This document shows positions 16,681 through 26,986 of a stretch of DNA of 64,000 nucleotides, piece after piece. Origin of the DNA: Flexithrix dorotheae DSM 6795 (GTDB taxonomy: Bacteria; Bacteroidota; Bacteroidia; Cytophagales; Flammeovirgaceae); assembly GCF_000379765.1 (NCBI RefSeq), contig NZ_KB903446.1, forward strand, positions 1 through 64,000. Direction: 5' to 3'. Position 1 is the first letter of the stretch. Each line of letters begins with the position of its first letter. Under the pieces are notes generated by a model. It was not told the origin of the DNA. It worked only from the letters and a program-made list of their open reading frames with translations, and searched no databases. The position numbers were made by a program, and so were the translations under genes.

Positions 16681-18585
16681 TTATTTCTGAAGGGGAAGAG
16701 AAATAATGAATTCACTTCCTCCACCTTCTTCACTCAACACCTGAATAGTTCCATGATGTTGTTTAATAATTTCATAAGAAATCGATAGGCCCAAACCAGT
16801 TCCTTCTCCTACTTTTTTTGTCGTAAAAAACGGATCAAAAATATTATTCATTAGTTTTTTTGGAATTCCAATTCCTGTGTCCCTGATAGAAATACTAACA
16901 TGATCACCGAGATTTAAGGTCTTTATCTTGATTTCACCTGTTTGTTCAATTGCCTGAATCGCATTAATGAGCAAATTCATAAATACCTGGTTCAATTTTC
17001 CCGGATAACAATAGATCCGGTTAATACTTTCATCAAAATCGGTAGTAATTCTTATACCATTCTTAGTTTGGTTTTTTAAGAGTAAAAGGGTGGTTAAAAT
17101 ACCCTCGTGTATGTCAGCAGGTTTATATTCTGCTTCATCTATCCTAGAAAAATTATGTAGGCTCCTGATAATTTCCGAAACGCGTTCAGCCCCTATTTTC
17201 ATTTCCTGTATCATTACTGTAGTATCCTGCTGAATTTCCTCCCACTCCAATAAAGCCTTCATTTTCTTAAGTTCCTTAACCTTGCTTTTAAAGTCCTCTT
17301 TTTCCTCCAAATGTTCCAGAAGATCATATTGCTTAATAACTCGTAAAAAAGCCGCCATACTTACTTCCAATGCATCTACCCCACTATTAATAAAATTGAT
17401 CGGGTTATTTATTTCGTGGGCGATTCCAGCTGTTAATTGTCCTATGGATGCCATCTTTTCAGATTGAATAATTTTTCCCTGTGTGTTCTTTAATTGTTTA
17501 TAAGCCTGGTCAAGCTTATTTTTTTGTTCTGATTCTCTTTTAATTATTTCTTCAAGCTCCTGCTTTACTTTAACCAAAGAATTATTTGTTTGTTCAAGTC
17601 TTTTTGAATTCTTTTTAAGGTTATCTTGTGAAATAATTAGTTCTTCAAGTAAATTTTCTTTGGACTCTTCTATTTCTTTTTTTTCGGTGATATCCCTGAT
17701 AATTCCCACAATCTGTTTCACCCCATCTGATTCATTTCTTAAAAAGGGCCTGTCATAGCTTTGCACCCATTTTTTTTGCCCATCCTTTCTTTTAAGCCTG
17801 TAGCTTATCTTATATGATTGGTTATCAGTATCTTTTCTGATTTTATCATGGTATTCCTGGAACCCTTTTATATCCTGGGCATCTATTACACTGGTTAGAA
17901 AGGACTTTTGCAGCATATCATCTTCCTGAGTAAATTGACCAAGTAACACAGAGAAATTTTGATTTTTATAAACAATCTTTTCCTCTTCTAAATCATATAC
18001 ATAAATAGTATCCGGGACCACATTGGTAATGCTTTCAATAAATTTATTATTTTCAACGGCCTCTTTCTCCCTCTTTTCCAGTTCCTTATGTGTCAGTTTT
18101 ACTTCTTCAATTACTTCTTCCAAACTATGCTGATTTTCCACTAATTTGGATTCTATTTTTTTTCGCTCAAGAATTTCTACTTGCAACTCTTTATTACTTT
18201 TTTGCAACATTGCAGGACTTGGAAGTCCCAAAGCTACAGGTATAACCAACCAGACCATTACAGCCGTGGCAATTGAAAAAAAGGCAGTAACCGCTTTTAC
18301 AATACCTGAAATCCCATAGATTGGATTCCAGACTACATAAATTTCAATAAGATGGGTATACCCACAAAAAAGAATGAATGCACAAAACAGGAAAAAAATG
18401 TATTTAAACTTTGCCAGATCTTTTCGTTTCACAATAAAAAAAGCCATGGCAATGGGAATAGAAAAATAGGATAAAGTAATTAGCCCATCGGAAACTACAT
18501 GAAGCCATAATATTTCCGGCTTCCAAAAGTAGCAATGTCCGTGTGGCATAAAATTCTCTCCAAACAGTTCGCTGAAAAAATCCAT
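16681..18585 (-). CDS. histidine kinase with ethylene-receptor-like membrane sensor
   Basis: This 634-residue membrane histidine kinase has three N-terminal membrane helices (~27-50, 62-83, 93-118). They closely resemble the transmembrane ligand-binding domain of ethylene receptors: VSDGLITLSYFSIPIA with Asp33, then FCGYTHLIEIY with Cys74 and His78, in the positions of the copper-binding Cys and His of plant ETR1. A coiled coil (~125-175) and a PAS-PAC domain (~180-300, ending GIIRDITEKKE) follow, then a second coiled coil, AGIAHEINNPINFI (His ~390) and an ATPase domain (NLLINAIQAIE, GTGLGLSISYEII). It probably senses a small hydrophobic ligand or metal-linked signal at the membrane. No response regulator lies immediately beside it; the LytTR gene 527 bases upstream has its own kinase. 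Confidence 0.9.
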   Translation of the reverse strand: MDFFSELFGENFMPHGHCYFWKPEILWLHVVSDGLITLSYFSIPIAMAFFIVKRKDLAKFKYIFFLFCAFILFCGYTHLIEIYVVWNPIYGISGIVKAVTAFFSIATAVMVWLVIPVALGLPSPAMLQKSNKELQVEILERKKIESKLVENQHSLEEVIEEVKLTHKELEKREKEAVENNKFIESITNVVPDTIYVYDLEEEKIVYKNQNFSVLLGQFTQEDDMLQKSFLTSVIDAQDIKGFQEYHDKIRKDTDNQSYKISYRLKRKDGQKKWVQSYDRPFLRNESDGVKQIVGIIRDITEKKEIEESKENLLEELIISQDNLKKNSKRLEQTNNSLVKVKQELEEIIKRESEQKNKLDQAYKQLKNTQGKIIQSEKMASIGQLTAGIAHEINNPINFINSGVDALEVSMAAFLRVIKQYDLLEHLEEKEDFKSKVKELKKMKALLEWEEIQQDTTVMIQEMKIGAERVSEIIRSLHNFSRIDEAEYKPADIHEGILTTLLLLKNQTKNGIRITTDFDESINRIYCYPGKLNQVFMNLLINAIQAIEQTGEIKIKTLNLGDHVSISIRDTGIGIPKKLMNNIFDPFFTTKKVGEGTGLGLSISYEIIKQHHGTIQVLSEEGGGSEFIISLPLQK

Positions 18586-19112
18586 CTTATAGTATTGTTG
18601 ACCACCTGATAACTAACCAAAAAGGAAAAGCTTACCGATATTATTGGCTAAGCGTTCCTAAAGCAATAAAATTTACTATTTATACACTTAAAAACCCAAT
18701 AAAACCTAACAATGATTAAAACTTATAAAAAAAATCATATTAATATTTCACATAGTGCTATTTTGTGAAAATTATCTGAATTTCATTTATAAGAAATTTC
18801 ACTCTAAAAAGAAGGATGTTTGGTCATCATCAAAAGATCAAATTGAAGATTAAAACTTCATTAGGTTAAAAGAGGAAAGGCAAATCAATTTTCTGTTTTT
18901 CAGAGGATATCAATGAGGAAAAGAGCTGACTCGTTTAAGCCGCTTCCACTCCGATTAATGTAGTTTGTTAACTAGTAATTCAAAATTAATCGTATATTTT
19001 TTTGCCATAAAAAACAGGTAGAGAGATTACTATTTCCCAGAAATAATAGTACCCCGTGTGGAGCACTGGGCTTATTGAATTTGCCTTGCTTTGCCAATCC
19101 TGGAAATAACAC
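18586..19112. other. 527-base intergenic region, no gene seen
   Basis: This stretch lies 3' of the LytTR regulator gene and 5' of the ethylene-receptor-like kinase gene, both on the minus strand. It is AT-rich with stop codons in all frames, and I find no open frame with a recognisable product, no strong hairpin with a T-run and no repeat. It presumably carries the kinase promoter, but no consensus element could be placed with confidence. Confidence 0.5.
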
Positions 19113-19838
19113 CTAATTCTTCCACTGGCTTACGAACTGATCAAATTTCTCCCTATATTTTTCCGTGACAGGAATAAAAGTTTCACCAATCTGAACCGAA
19201 TTTTTCGTGAGTAGGTCTATTTTGCTCAGGGATACCATAAATGACCGATGGATTCTCATAAACCGTTCTTCTGGCAAAATTTCTTCCATGTTTTTGAGGC
19301 TGGTAAGCGACATTATCATTTTTCCATTATCCAGATGAACTTTCACATAATCTTTATACCCTTCCAAAAAGGATATCTCTTTGTAATTCACCCTTACCAA
19401 TTGGTGCTCTACTTTTAGAAAAAGATATTGTTCCTCTGGTTTTTTCCCGGTTTTTGAATTTTCAATCAATTCAAATTTGTCCTTTGCCTTTTGAGCCGCT
19501 CTTAAAAACTCCTCATAACTAAAAGGTTTAAGGAGGTAATCAATCGCATCTACTTTGTAGCCTTCTAAAGCAAACTGATCGTAGGCAGTGGTGAATATAA
19601 TCCCTATTTTTGGGGCTCTTCCAGTTGTAACTCTGGCGAGTTCAACCCCGGTTAATCCTCCCATTTGAATATCCAGAAAAGCTAAATGAATTTCCTGATC
19701 ATACATGGACTTCAAAGCATCAATACCATTATCATATTTTGAAACAAGTTCCATAAAAGGGGTTTGTTCAATATAGGAACATATTAAATTGAGAGCCAAT
19801 GGTTCGTCATCCACAGCGATACATTTCAGTTTCATCAT
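19113..19838 (-). CDS. LytTR-family response regulator
   Basis: This 241-residue regulator has a receiver domain at ~3-120 (AVDDEP at 8-13, phosphoacceptor Asp56 in FLDIQMGGLTG, late motif LLKPFSYEEF). A LytTR DNA-binding domain covers ~140-238, with LFLKVEHQLVRVNYKEISFLE (quoted in part as VRVNYKEISFLE), KDYVKVHL and FMRIHRSFMVSLSKI. These proteins bind direct repeats in promoters through the LytTR beta fold. It lies four bases after its LytS-like kinase and forms a complete two-component pair. The divergent TonB-dependent receptor gene is the nearest possible target. The start is the first ATG of a Met-Met pair. Confidence 0.95.
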   Translation of the reverse strand: MMKLKCIAVDDEPLALNLICSYIEQTPFMELVSKYDNGIDALKSMYDQEIHLAFLDIQMGGLTGVELARVTTGRAPKIGIIFTTAYDQFALEGYKVDAIDYLLKPFSYEEFLRAAQKAKDKFELIENSKTGKKPEEQYLFLKVEHQLVRVNYKEISFLEGYKDYVKVHLDNGKMIMSLTSLKNMEEILPEERFMRIHRSFMVSLSKIDLLTKNSVQIGETFIPVTEKYREKFDQFVSQWKN

Positions 19839-19842
19839 TTCT

Positions 19843-20955
19843 CTAGTTATTTTGGAATTGTTTTACCGATGCCAGATGGAGCAGAAGTACTACCCTAAAA
19901 TTTTTCTGATTTTCTTCAATGGTCAATTCATGCGTTCCAGGATATAAAAGCTCAAGTCTTCTTCTGGTGTTGGCCAATCCAATTCCACTGTTTTTTTCAA
20001 TATCCAGTCCTGAAGTTATATAAATATCATTCTTTACCAAAAACCTTAATTCATCTCCGGTTTGTTCAATTTTAATTTCCACTTTGCAGGACTCCCCCGG
20101 TATAATTCCATGTTTAAATGCATTTTCTACAAATGGCATTAAAATCATGGGGGCAACCAATAAATCTTTGAAAGCCTGTGGTTTTTGAAACAGAACTTCA
20201 GCTTTATCGGTCAACCTCAACCGCATCAACTCGAGATAATTTTCAATAAATGCGATCTCCTGACTTAAGAGTACTTCTTTTTTCTGGCTGTCATAAAGTA
20301 CATACCTCATCATTTTGGATAACATATGAATCGCCTTTTGAGCAAGTTTGGCATCGGTGGAGGTTAAAGCATAAATGCTATTTAAAATGTTAAAATAGAA
20401 ATGAGGATTAATCTGGGATTTTAAATTGGAAAGTTCAGCACTTATTTTTTCCTTTTCAAATGCCTGTCTGGTTTCCCTTTCCTGATTCCTGTTATTAATC
20501 AGGGCAATACTGGTGCTCACGCCAAAAACCAGAAGGGAAATAAGGAACATAAAAAAATCGAATCTAAACCATGATTCGGCAGGTTTATAAGGTTTTTCTT
20601 TTTTGAATGCCTGATGTAAAAGCTCCGGAAGGTTCAGACTATTTTCTACCAATTGCATAAAAACCAACACTAAGCCTATACAAATAGCAATAGCCCCAAG
20701 ATAGGCAATAAGTTTATTGTTTAGCAGCAACCTGGGCACTAAAACCAGACTATTAAAATAATAAACACCGAGTAACACTAAAACCAAAATCCCCTGCTTT
20801 ATCCAAAATACTTCAGGAAAACTTACACTAAAACTTAGGGGAATAAGGAAAAGGAAAGACAACCAAATTAGCGCCTGAATAAAAACCCCAAGGACAGGGG
20901 ACAAGTTTTTCCCTGATAGTATTGCCATATCATTTTTTTCAAGATGAAAAACCAA
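19843..20955 (-). CDS. LytS-type sensor histidine kinase
   Basis: This is a 370-residue membrane kinase of the His_kinase (PF06580) type. Four predicted membrane helices lie in residues ~20-155, followed by a linker coiled coil. The phosphorylation motif SQINPHFYFNILNSIYAL carries His185, and a HATPase domain has MPFVENAFKHGI and GIGLANTRRRLELLYPG. The sensor part has no recognisable ligand domain, as is usual for this class in Bacteroidota. It is the first gene of a two-gene operon with the LytTR regulator and is divergent from a TonB-dependent receptor gene. An alternative start at the Met at residue 10 (20928) would shorten only the cytoplasmic N-terminus. Confidence 0.93.
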   Translation of the reverse strand: MVFHLEKNDMAILSGKNLSPVLGVFIQALIWLSFLFLIPLSFSVSFPEVFWIKQGILVLVLLGVYYFNSLVLVPRLLLNNKLIAYLGAIAICIGLVLVFMQLVENSLNLPELLHQAFKKEKPYKPAESWFRFDFFMFLISLLVFGVSTSIALINNRNQERETRQAFEKEKISAELSNLKSQINPHFYFNILNSIYALTSTDAKLAQKAIHMLSKMMRYVLYDSQKKEVLLSQEIAFIENYLELMRLRLTDKAEVLFQKPQAFKDLLVAPMILMPFVENAFKHGIIPGESCKVEIKIEQTGDELRFLVKNDIYITSGLDIEKNSGIGLANTRRRLELLYPGTHELTIEENQKNFRVVLLLHLASVKQFQNN

Positions 20956-21202
20956 ACATAGTTCCTTTTTGGAGCGAACCTAATCCCGATCTATGGATGG
21001 CTGCCTAAAATCGACTAATTCAAGCTCACAACCGATAAAATACAATTTTCAACAATAAAAAACACCCTTATAGGCTACTAATTTTCAACTATCTAGTTTT
21101 TTACCTGATACATCTATAGGATATTTTATTTTCCTGATGTAGCCTGTTGATTTGTATGGAAATTCAGCTTCCCATCCAATGGGAAAATTTAACTTAATTA
21201 AT

Positions 21203-23710
21203 ATGAAAAAGTTTTTAGCAGGCAGTATTTTATGGATGGTTACCCAAATTTGTTTTGCACAATCACCATCAGGATTTACCAAACCTCCGGAAGAAAATAA
21301 GATAGGATATGGAAAAATTAAAGGGGAAGTAGTAGATAAAAATACCGGAGAGGGAATTGCCTTTGCCACGGTTTCGATTATAGATGTCAACACTCAAAAA
21401 CCTATCGGAGGAACCATAGCCAGCGATAATGGAAAGTTTGTGGTGAATAACTTAAAAAAGGGGATGTATAAAGTGGTGTTGAGTTTTATTGGCTATTCCG
21501 AATTGTCTATTGAAGGGATAGAGATTTTTGAAAAAGGAAATACTGAAAACCTGGGAAAACTGTATCTGGAAGAAGCAGTAACCGAACTGGAAGAAGTGGT
21601 TGTGGAAGGTGAAAAAGAATTAGTAGAAGAAAAGGTGGACAGACTGATTTATAATGCAGAAAGTGATGCCACCACAGCTGGCGGAGATGCTACAGATGTA
21701 TTAAGAAGAGTGCCTTTACTTACAGTAGATCTGGATGGAAATCTCTCTCTTCGCGGAAGCCAAAATATAAAAGTACTCATTGATAACCGGCCCTCCACTA
21801 TCAGTGCAGGAAGTATTGCAGATGCTTTAAAGCAAATTCCTGCAGATCAGATTAAATCGGTTGAAGTTATAACTTCTCCATCTGCCAAATACGATGCTGA
21901 AGGTACTGGAGGAATCATTAATATTATTACCAAAAAGAACAATTTTGAAGGTTCCACTTTAAGCGTGAATTCCGGAGTAGGATTGCGAGCTACAAACCTT
22001 GGGCTTAATGGAAGTGTAAAGAAAGGTCGCCATGGATTATCCCTTGGAGGCTTTGGCAGAGCTGGTTACAATATCACAGGGGAATTTTCCAACGATCAGA
22101 TTTTAACGGATTCGGAAACTTTAAACCAAACCTTAACCACTCAAAAAGCCTCTACAGATAACAATTTGCTTTTTGGCAGATATACCCTGGGTTGGGATTA
22201 TGAATTTAACAAATACAACTGGCTTTCCACTTCAGTGAAATATGGGGTGTTTAATATGGGAGGAAGCCAGCACAACCTGCTTACCCAATCATTTAGGAAT
22301 AATGAACTTTTGAATCAAACTACACAAAACGTTGATTTTATAAACCATTCAAAAACAGTGGATGTGAGCATGAATTTCATTAAATCCTATGAGAAAAAAG
22401 GAAAGGAGATTAGCTTTTTATCGCTTTACAGCCAAAATAACCGGACCAATGATTTCGAGAATATTTCAATAGAGCCAACTACAAATCGGTTTAAAAACGA
22501 AAACAAAAGTAACAATAAAGAACTGACTTTTCAGGTAGATTATGTCAATCCTGTAAATGATAAAAGTATAATTGAATTTGGAGCCAAGAATATCCTCAGG
22601 ATGGTAAATAGTGATTATACTTATTTTACCAGTGAGGGACCTGATGATCCTTACCAGCCCTCGCTTGATGAACAGTTTACCAATATTTTTAATTACGAAC
22701 AAAATATTACTGCGGGCTATTTTTCCCTTACCCAAAGTTTAGGTAAAGATTATAGCTTAAAAGCAGGTTTGAGGTATGAATATACCACCATTTCTGCCAA
22801 TTTTTCAAATGAGGAAACTGTGGAAATTCCTTCTTACGGAACCCTAGTCCCCAGCATCAACTTCTCAAAAAAACTGAAGCAGGGAAATATGATTAAGCTA
22901 GCCTACAACAGAAGAATTCAAAGACCTTCATTAGAATTTCTAAATCCAAACGTAAATGCGACCAACCCTAAAAATATTACTCAGGGAAATCCAAATTTGA
23001 ATCCGGAATTTACAGACAACTTTGAAGCCTCTTATGGTGCTTATAAAGGATCTAAATCCATAAATATCTCTGCTTTCGTCCGGAATACAAGCGGTTCTAT
23101 ACAGCAGGTAAGAAGTGTTTTTTCAGAGGATGTGACTTATTCCACCTATGAAAATATTGGAAAGGAAAGTGCCTATGGGCTTAGTTTGTTTGGAAATTTG
23201 AGATTTGGGAAAAAGGCAATGATTAATACTGGTATCGATATGTATTATGCGGTATTGGATAACAATTTGGAAGATCCCCTTTATAAAGCTTCGAATAGTG
23301 GAATGGTGGTGAGTGGAAGACTATTTGGAAGTTATAATCTTACAGAAAAATGGAGCTTGCAGGGATTTGCATTTGCCAGAGGAAGAAACATCCAGTTGCA
23401 GGGTTATCAAAGCGGATTTTATATGTACAGTTTGAGTTTAAACAGGAACTTTAAAGATAAAAAAGGCTCGATAGGAATAGGAGCCGAAAACTTCCTGACT
23501 GGTCAAATGAAAATGATTACAGAATCATCATCTCCGCTTTTTACGCAATCCAGTACCAACACCATGAACAACCTGAATTTTAAAATCAACTTTAGTTACC
23601 GGTTGGGTAAAATGGATTTTGGAGCAAATTCCCGAAGAAAGGGCAGAAAAGTAGAAAATGATGATTTGAAAAAAAGTGGCGGAGATTATAATTCTCAAAT
23701 GTCAAATTGA
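21203..23710 (+). CDS. TonB-dependent receptor with outer-membrane barrel (PF14905 type)
   Basis: This ~835-residue outer-membrane protein has a signal peptide (ICFAQS near 17-22), then a carboxypeptidase-regulatory-like domain at ~38-120 (GEVVDKNTGEGIAFATVS). A plug-like domain covers ~135-250 (DVLRRVPLLTVDLDGNLSLRG, QIKSVEVITSPSAKYDAEG, GGIINIITKK), followed by a long beta-barrel. The GxGGIINIITKK plug ending and the tail are typical of the outer membrane beta-barrel family without a partner SusD. The substrate is unknown. The ATG at 21203 is chosen because the upstream in-frame ATGs would place 17 or 8 polar residues before the signal peptide. It is divergent from the LytS/LytTR pair, a possible regulator. 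Confidence 0.88.
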   Translation: MKKFLAGSILWMVTQICFAQSPSGFTKPPEENKIGYGKIKGEVVDKNTGEGIAFATVSIIDVNTQKPIGGTIASDNGKFVVNNLKKGMYKVVLSFIGYSELSIEGIEIFEKGNTENLGKLYLEEAVTELEEVVVEGEKELVEEKVDRLIYNAESDATTAGGDATDVLRRVPLLTVDLDGNLSLRGSQNIKVLIDNRPSTISAGSIADALKQIPADQIKSVEVITSPSAKYDAEGTGGIINIITKKNNFEGSTLSVNSGVGLRATNLGLNGSVKKGRHGLSLGGFGRAGYNITGEFSNDQILTDSETLNQTLTTQKASTDNNLLFGRYTLGWDYEFNKYNWLSTSVKYGVFNMGGSQHNLLTQSFRNNELLNQTTQNVDFINHSKTVDVSMNFIKSYEKKGKEISFLSLYSQNNRTNDFENISIEPTTNRFKNENKSNNKELTFQVDYVNPVNDKSIIEFGAKNILRMVNSDYTYFTSEGPDDPYQPSLDEQFTNIFNYEQNITAGYFSLTQSLGKDYSLKAGLRYEYTTISANFSNEETVEIPSYGTLVPSINFSKKLKQGNMIKLAYNRRIQRPSLEFLNPNVNATNPKNITQGNPNLNPEFTDNFEASYGAYKGSKSINISAFVRNTSGSIQQVRSVFSEDVTYSTYENIGKESAYGLSLFGNLRFGKKAMINTGIDMYYAVLDNNLEDPLYKASNSGMVVSGRLFGSYNLTEKWSLQGFAFARGRNIQLQGYQSGFYMYSLSLNRNFKDKKGSIGIGAENFLTGQMKMITESSSPLFTQSSTNTMNNLNFKINFSYRLGKMDFGANSRRKGRKVENDDLKKSGGDYNSQMSN

Positions 23711-23828
23711 TTTGGCATTAAGGTAAAATTACTCACTTTAATTTTAGAAAAGACTACTAAAAATATAGCACAATATTAAAGATTCATAATTAGGAGGATG
23801 GTCGGGACTGTCCAACAATTTCATATCT

Positions 23829-23859
23829 AAAAAAGGTAATGTTTCATTACCTTTTTTTT
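23829..23859. terminator. bidirectional Rho-independent terminator
   Basis: The region aaaaaaggtaatg-ttt-cattaccttttttt forms a perfect stem of about 12 pairs with a three-base loop. It has A-rich and T-rich flanks, so it can end transcription in both directions. It lies between the convergent TonB receptor gene (plus) and the GH106-like gene (minus), where a shared terminator is expected. Confidence 0.85.
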
Positions 23860-23982
23860 GCTTACTTCAAAAGTCAAAACATTCTGAATCAGTAAATTGA
23901 AGGGGGGAAATATGGATAATTTATATTTTCCTTTTTGAGCTTTTTATCTATTGTTTTTCCCCCACTCACTTGGCATTCCAAA

Positions 23983-26901
23983 CTACTTAAAATTTGCTGC
24001 TTTAATGCTCACAGGCCCAATAAGACCGGAAGGTTCCAATGGAATCTCCTCAATAGGACGCCCTCTGAAATCATGTTTTAACACAATATTGGTATTGGTA
24101 AACCTCTTTTGATCAGTTGATATTTCATCTCCGGCAACTCTGTTATACCAGGAATTGATAACTGTAATTTCAAGGATATTCTCCCCTTTTTTTAATTCCT
24201 CGCTTATGTCCACCCTAAAAGGTTTTGTCCAAAGTATTCCTTTTTCTACACCATTTATTTTTACTTCTGCAATGCCCACATCTTTCACACTTTCCAATTG
24301 TAAAAAGTATTGTTGATCGGGTGAAGGTTCAAACTCCATTACAAAATTTTTCTTATAAACAGCTTTTCCAGAATAATACTTTATCCGCTCATCCGGATGT
24401 TGAGTCCAGTCTATCAATTCCGGAAAATTGATACTTGAAGGCCCTCCCCATCTGGGATCAAAATTAACTTCCCATGCTCCCTCAATGACTTTTACCGTAT
24501 GATAAGACGGAAAATTTTGTTCACCAACGCCTTGTTTATTCTTGGGAATCTGCTTATTGAAGACCACAAAAATAGCCCCGTAAGGTTCCAGAGTCAGAGG
24601 TACAGTTGTTTTACCACCGTTTTGGGCAAAAGATTTAGCCTCTCTGATCTCTCCGGATAAAGCATCCCAAAGTTCTGGCTGTAATCCTGATACCCGAAAT
24701 TGGCAATCTATATTTTTCCTTTCATTATTTTGATTTGAAATAAAGTAAACATGAGTGCCATCAATGGTATAATGGATATAATCAAATTCAGTCTTGCTAT
24801 CGTTACTAAGAACCTTAAAATCCACTGAGACATCCTTTGAGATGAGGTATTCTTTAGCTGTCATACCCCAGGCTATGGACCCTTTTCCATATTTCCGCTC
24901 TCCTCTTGCTGTAGGCTCTTTCCCCCAGATTTTATCAATTAATACATTATACTGTTCACTTGCTTTTTCTCCACCAACCAGGCTCACCATACGCGTGGGC
25001 TTCGGTCCAATTACTTGAACTCCTTGTTGTAATAGTGCCTCTACTTTTTCCAATACTGCCATTGACAATACTTTGTGATCAGGAAGTACCAAAACCCGGT
25101 ATTCAATACCGCCTGGCACCACTATTTTCCCATCATTCACCTTCAGTTTTAAAATGATATTCTCATCTGCCACATCATAATCAAATCCTGGCATAACACC
25201 GGCTGGGTCTGAATGCTTATATGGAAATACATTGGGGACATGGTCTCCATAGTAGTACAATACATCAGCTACGAACTTACCCTGCTGTACTATGAATTGT
25301 GTCCTGTGCATGTAGTCAATAAAAGCACCTGACTGGTTCCACCAGGTGACCTGAGGATTTACATGTGTTCCGGCAAAATATTCCTGGCCGGGCAAACCCA
25401 TTTCTGGTGGGGAACAGGTGAATGTATGAAAATACATTCGGTTTAAGCCTGCACAAATTTCATGGTCAAATGAAGATTTTTGGTCATGCCATAATTCATC
25501 GTTCCAGTGAGGACCAATGGTAGTGAATGATTCGGCACCAACTATTTTCTTCCCGTAAATATGAGCAGCAGATGAGGCTTGCTTTAGGAAAAAACGATTT
25601 TCAGGTAGTGGTCTGTGCGGAGAAGGGGCCCAAAACTCACTCATTACGATATCGTTAAACCCATAATTTTTGATCCCATCCATTGGACCAGCATGTGGCC
25701 CGGCCGATTCGGGCTGAACACCCATATTATATTGATGAGCATAGATCTGAAATTGTGCATAGTGATTATAGGCAACAAGGTCTCCAAGGGTTTTTCTAAA
25801 ATCAGCCAGAAAAGCATTGGAAACCTCCATATCTTCTATCACATAACCGGCAATCACTGGCAAATAACTGATCATATCATAGCCCCTGTAGTTTTTAAAC
25901 TCCTTATCGAAATTTGCCGTCCAATTCATTCCTCCGCATTCCCAACTGTCTGTCTCCATATATTTCAAGGTTGAGCCCACATGACTTCCAGCTGCTTTAA
26001 AAATCGGTTCCACCACATCATTCCAATAAAAATCAAATGCTTCTTTACTCATGTAGTCAAGCACATTTCCCTGCCATTGGCCACTTGAAGTAGATACATG
26101 GGAATCTGTACAGGTATATCCTATTCGAAGAATACACCAATTTCCTTCGGGAGCAACCCAGGTTAAATCCCCCTGCTTATCCATCATGGTAGTTAAATTG
26201 ATAATACCTTTTTTAATGACAATATAAGTTTCTTTACCTGCTTGCTTTTTCCGTTGTTCCGGACCATTCTCTAAAAGAAAACGAGTATCCGGGGCAGAAC
26301 CCCCAAGCTCATGAAAGCCTAGTTTAAAGTCCAGATTTGTAATGACATCCTTAGTTTTGTTGGATTCTTTAAGCGGGAAGGCCAGTACAACAATATCTTC
26401 ATAAAATCCTTTCCTGGATTCAGGTTTGGATAACTTTATTTTTAATTTCTTTCCCCCCGCTAATATAGTTTCGGTATAAGTGAGCTGTTTAGCCGCATAT
26501 TGAGGGGTAACCCGTGGGCCTCCCAGGTTCCATCCGCTTTGAATGTTGAAACCAATTTCCAAGCCTAACCTTTTAGCCTCATCCAAGGCAAAAACAAAAA
26601 GCTGATTCCATTCATCTGAACCAAATAAGGGACCTGCAGGAATATCTTTATTTGCTCTTTGATTATGTCCACCTGCATCAAAAATCATTGCTCCCTGGAA
26701 GTTTTTTGACTTCATGGCTTCCAAATCTTTAGTGATAGCCTCCCTGGTCACATTTCCATTTAGCCACCACCACCAGCAATTTACCCCATAAATTCTTTCC
26801 GGGGATTTGAAGTTTTTGGAAAGATATTCATAATTCGTTTGGGCGCTTGCATTCCAGTTTATGCAAAGGAATAGCATTGCGGAATAGATAAATTTATTCA
26901 T
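23983..26901 (-). CDS. GH106-like alpha-L-rhamnosidase
   Basis: This 972-residue exported glycoside hydrolase has a signal peptide ending NASAQ at ~16-20. The mature protein opens with the family-like block WWWWLNGNVTREAITKDLEAMK (quoted here as WLNGNVTREAITKDL), then GFNIQSGWNLGGP, KYMETDSWECGGMNW, QPESAGPHAGPMDG and GAESFTTIGPHWND, which contain candidate acidic active-site residues. The C-terminal ~200 residues look like a jelly-roll carbohydrate-binding domain (YFLQLESVKDVGIAEVKING). GH106 enzymes remove alpha-L-rhamnose from pectic or other rhamnose-containing glycans. The gene ends the first PUL module, after SusC-1/SusD-1 and a hairpin. The ATG at 26901 is chosen because a longer frame reaching 27003 would run through that hairpin and lacks a signal peptide at its start. 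Confidence 0.8.
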   Translation of the reverse strand: MNKFIYSAMLFLCINWNASAQTNYEYLSKNFKSPERIYGVNCWWWWLNGNVTREAITKDLEAMKSKNFQGAMIFDAGGHNQRANKDIPAGPLFGSDEWNQLFVFALDEAKRLGLEIGFNIQSGWNLGGPRVTPQYAAKQLTYTETILAGGKKLKIKLSKPESRKGFYEDIVVLAFPLKESNKTKDVITNLDFKLGFHELGGSAPDTRFLLENGPEQRKKQAGKETYIVIKKGIINLTTMMDKQGDLTWVAPEGNWCILRIGYTCTDSHVSTSSGQWQGNVLDYMSKEAFDFYWNDVVEPIFKAAGSHVGSTLKYMETDSWECGGMNWTANFDKEFKNYRGYDMISYLPVIAGYVIEDMEVSNAFLADFRKTLGDLVAYNHYAQFQIYAHQYNMGVQPESAGPHAGPMDGIKNYGFNDIVMSEFWAPSPHRPLPENRFFLKQASSAAHIYGKKIVGAESFTTIGPHWNDELWHDQKSSFDHEICAGLNRMYFHTFTCSPPEMGLPGQEYFAGTHVNPQVTWWNQSGAFIDYMHRTQFIVQQGKFVADVLYYYGDHVPNVFPYKHSDPAGVMPGFDYDVADENIILKLKVNDGKIVVPGGIEYRVLVLPDHKVLSMAVLEKVEALLQQGVQVIGPKPTRMVSLVGGEKASEQYNVLIDKIWGKEPTARGERKYGKGSIAWGMTAKEYLISKDVSVDFKVLSNDSKTEFDYIHYTIDGTHVYFISNQNNERKNIDCQFRVSGLQPELWDALSGEIREAKSFAQNGGKTTVPLTLEPYGAIFVVFNKQIPKNKQGVGEQNFPSYHTVKVIEGAWEVNFDPRWGGPSSINFPELIDWTQHPDERIKYYSGKAVYKKNFVMEFEPSPDQQYFLQLESVKDVGIAEVKINGVEKGILWTKPFRVDISEELKKGENILEITVINSWYNRVAGDEISTDQKRFTNTNIVLKHDFRGRPIEEIPLEPSGLIGPVSIKAANFK

Positions 26902-26986
26902 CCGGTAATTACTGTCAGTAAAAGTTATAAGGAAATTTGAGGTGAAAAAGCAGCGTTTTTGAGAGATGATTTGAATAGATGGATAA

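Noticed and set aside
23829-23859. Hairpin as a small RNA or riboswitch
   Set aside because: It sits between convergent genes and has poly-A/poly-T flanks, so a shared terminator explains it fully.
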